From: Apis mellifera
Lineage: Eukaryota; Arthropoda; Insecta; Hymenoptera; Apidae
NCBI RefSeq assembly: GCF_003254395.2
Contig: NC_037643.1
Location: forward strand, 5,910,963 to 5,974,962
DNA: 64,000 bases
Direction of reading: 5' to 3'
Shown here piece after piece: positions 63,033-64,000 of this stretch (positions within the stretch are counted from its first letter, which is position 1; every line of letters starts with the position of its first letter). The notes below the pieces were generated by a model that was not told where the DNA came from, did no database searches, and worked only from the letters and a program-made list of their open reading frames with translations. The translations under genes were made by a program, and so were the position numbers.

Positions 63033-64000
63033 AAGGGTGATTGTGCGCCGAGGTGAATGGTGCAACAGCTTGTTAAGTCTGGCAGTAGGTGAATGGGAAC
63101 GATGGGATCCATGGTGTGGTAATACGGTGTTCACGATGACGTGTAACGATATTGGAGGCGAGGAATTGAGAAATAATCGTTTTTTCTTCCGTTTCAGATT
63201 GATGAAAATCGCTTCTCAGGTGTATGGAATCGTATATGGAATTGTCCAGTGACAATGTGTAAATAAATCGAAGATTTCTGCGTAATTTCACGTAGAAATT
63301 CGCAAAATCTTTCTCTCTTTATTTATACAAGCGATTCGATTCATTCTTCCCTGCTCTATTCCACGGCATTAATGCAAATTGAAAAAAAGAATCGGCTAAT
63401 TCAATAGCAGAATCGAGAAACCATTGGCGATATCATCCATCTATCCAGCCCCTCTTCCCCTCCCTCTTTCCTGGTTTTTCAGTCACAGGATTTTTCGAAC
63501 AGCCTCCTGATCCTCGTATCTTCTTGTCGCCGAAAGTGTAAAAGTTTCGAAACGATCGCCGCGATATAAAACCGGATGGCGACGTCCTTGATAAATTCTT
63601 TTTCGAAAATGTCGAATTTCGACACGCAAATTTTTCCACGCTTGGAACACGTGATGTTTACGCAATCCCACGTAATTTCTAACCGATGTACGTATACAAT
63701 GTCCGTTTGTAACGTCGTCTATAGTTCTAGAATCTAAATTGTAAATGAGTAGAGAGAGAGGAATAAATTTCAAGCGATTTGAAAAAGAAATTTAAAGATT
63801 CGTTGAATTTCTGTGTAAAGATTTCTTTGTAAAGAAGATTACATATACATATAATACACGAGTGGAAGAGGAAGAGGATTAATATTCGTTACACGAAGAA
63901 AGAATCGATTTACTTGAAAGGTTTAATCAACCGTATGGCGTTAAATCTATCGACGAGTCTGGAAAAAAGAAGGACGTCATCTTGCAGTTGAGAACATATG

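Larger units (their letters stand above)
60200..64000. other. Intron-like distal part, no supported exon
   Basis: GC-richer blocks occur at about 60580-60760, 60940-61280, 62400-63180 and 63420-63640, with AT-rich spacer and poly-A runs between them. The plus-strand frame at 62811-63008 contains TPGSGKT, which mimics a P-loop, but the rest has no ATPase motifs. A short segment ATTGATGAAAATCGCTTCTC at about 63199 is flanked by TTCCGTTTCAG and AGGTGTATG and could be mistaken for a 22-nt microexon; nothing links it to a gene. Confidence 0.4.

Noticed and set aside
1..64000. CRISPR arrays, rRNA, insertion sequences, phage or defence genes
   Set aside because: None seen; spliced exon structure, composition and lack of operon-like gene packing show eukaryotic nuclear DNA.

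Overview
The window looks like non-coding intronic DNA from an insect nuclear genome, most likely an aculeate hymenopteran and plausibly a honey bee (Apis) or close relative. The basis is AT-rich sequence that is nevertheless full of CpG (TCGA, TTCGAA and ACGT are everywhere), abundant short microsatellites and homopolymers, almost no recognisable transposon, and one exon whose peptide clearly belongs to the insect semaphorin-2A family. The species call is inference from composition; the gene-family call rests on the translated exon and its splice sites.

Only one protein-coding exon can be supported: 88 bp on the minus strand at 11759-11846, with a good acceptor (polypyrimidine tract then TTGCTTGCAG) and a consensus donor (GTAAGT). 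It encodes the start of a sema domain. No other semaphorin exon was found on either strand. The window is therefore read as one internal Sema-2a exon with at least 11.7 kb of intron on its 3' side (1-11758) and apparently up to about 52 kb on its 5' side (11847-64000). Most long open frames here are by-products of CpG-rich, low-complexity or purine/pyrimidine-skewed DNA.

Layout, left to right. 1-11758: AT-rich intron with GA-rich and CT-rich tracts, a 30-A run and a few GC-richer spots. 11759-11846: the exon. 11847-30500: intron with microsatellites, a 20-bp perfect palindrome (19141), a G-quadruplex motif (26348), a long perfect hairpin (26590) and an unrecognised minus-strand open frame near 27.8 kb. 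30500-38200: a series of GC-richer islands. Two of them (about 32.6 and 35.0 kb) carry the same 40-bp element at 36/40 identity, followed in the same order by further shared motifs; looser versions lie at 33.4 and 37.7 kb. 38200-58700: alternating AT-rich spacer and GC-richer islands. 58750-59945: a six-copy tandem repeat with a unit of about 194-202 bp, followed at about 60.12 kb by an inverted partial copy. 60200-64000: further intron-like sequence.

The most noteworthy signals are the paired composite element in the presumed intron, which looks like two related cis-regulatory modules, and the tandem array with its internal higher-order structure. I found no CRISPR array, rRNA, tRNA, intact mobile element or new protein system.
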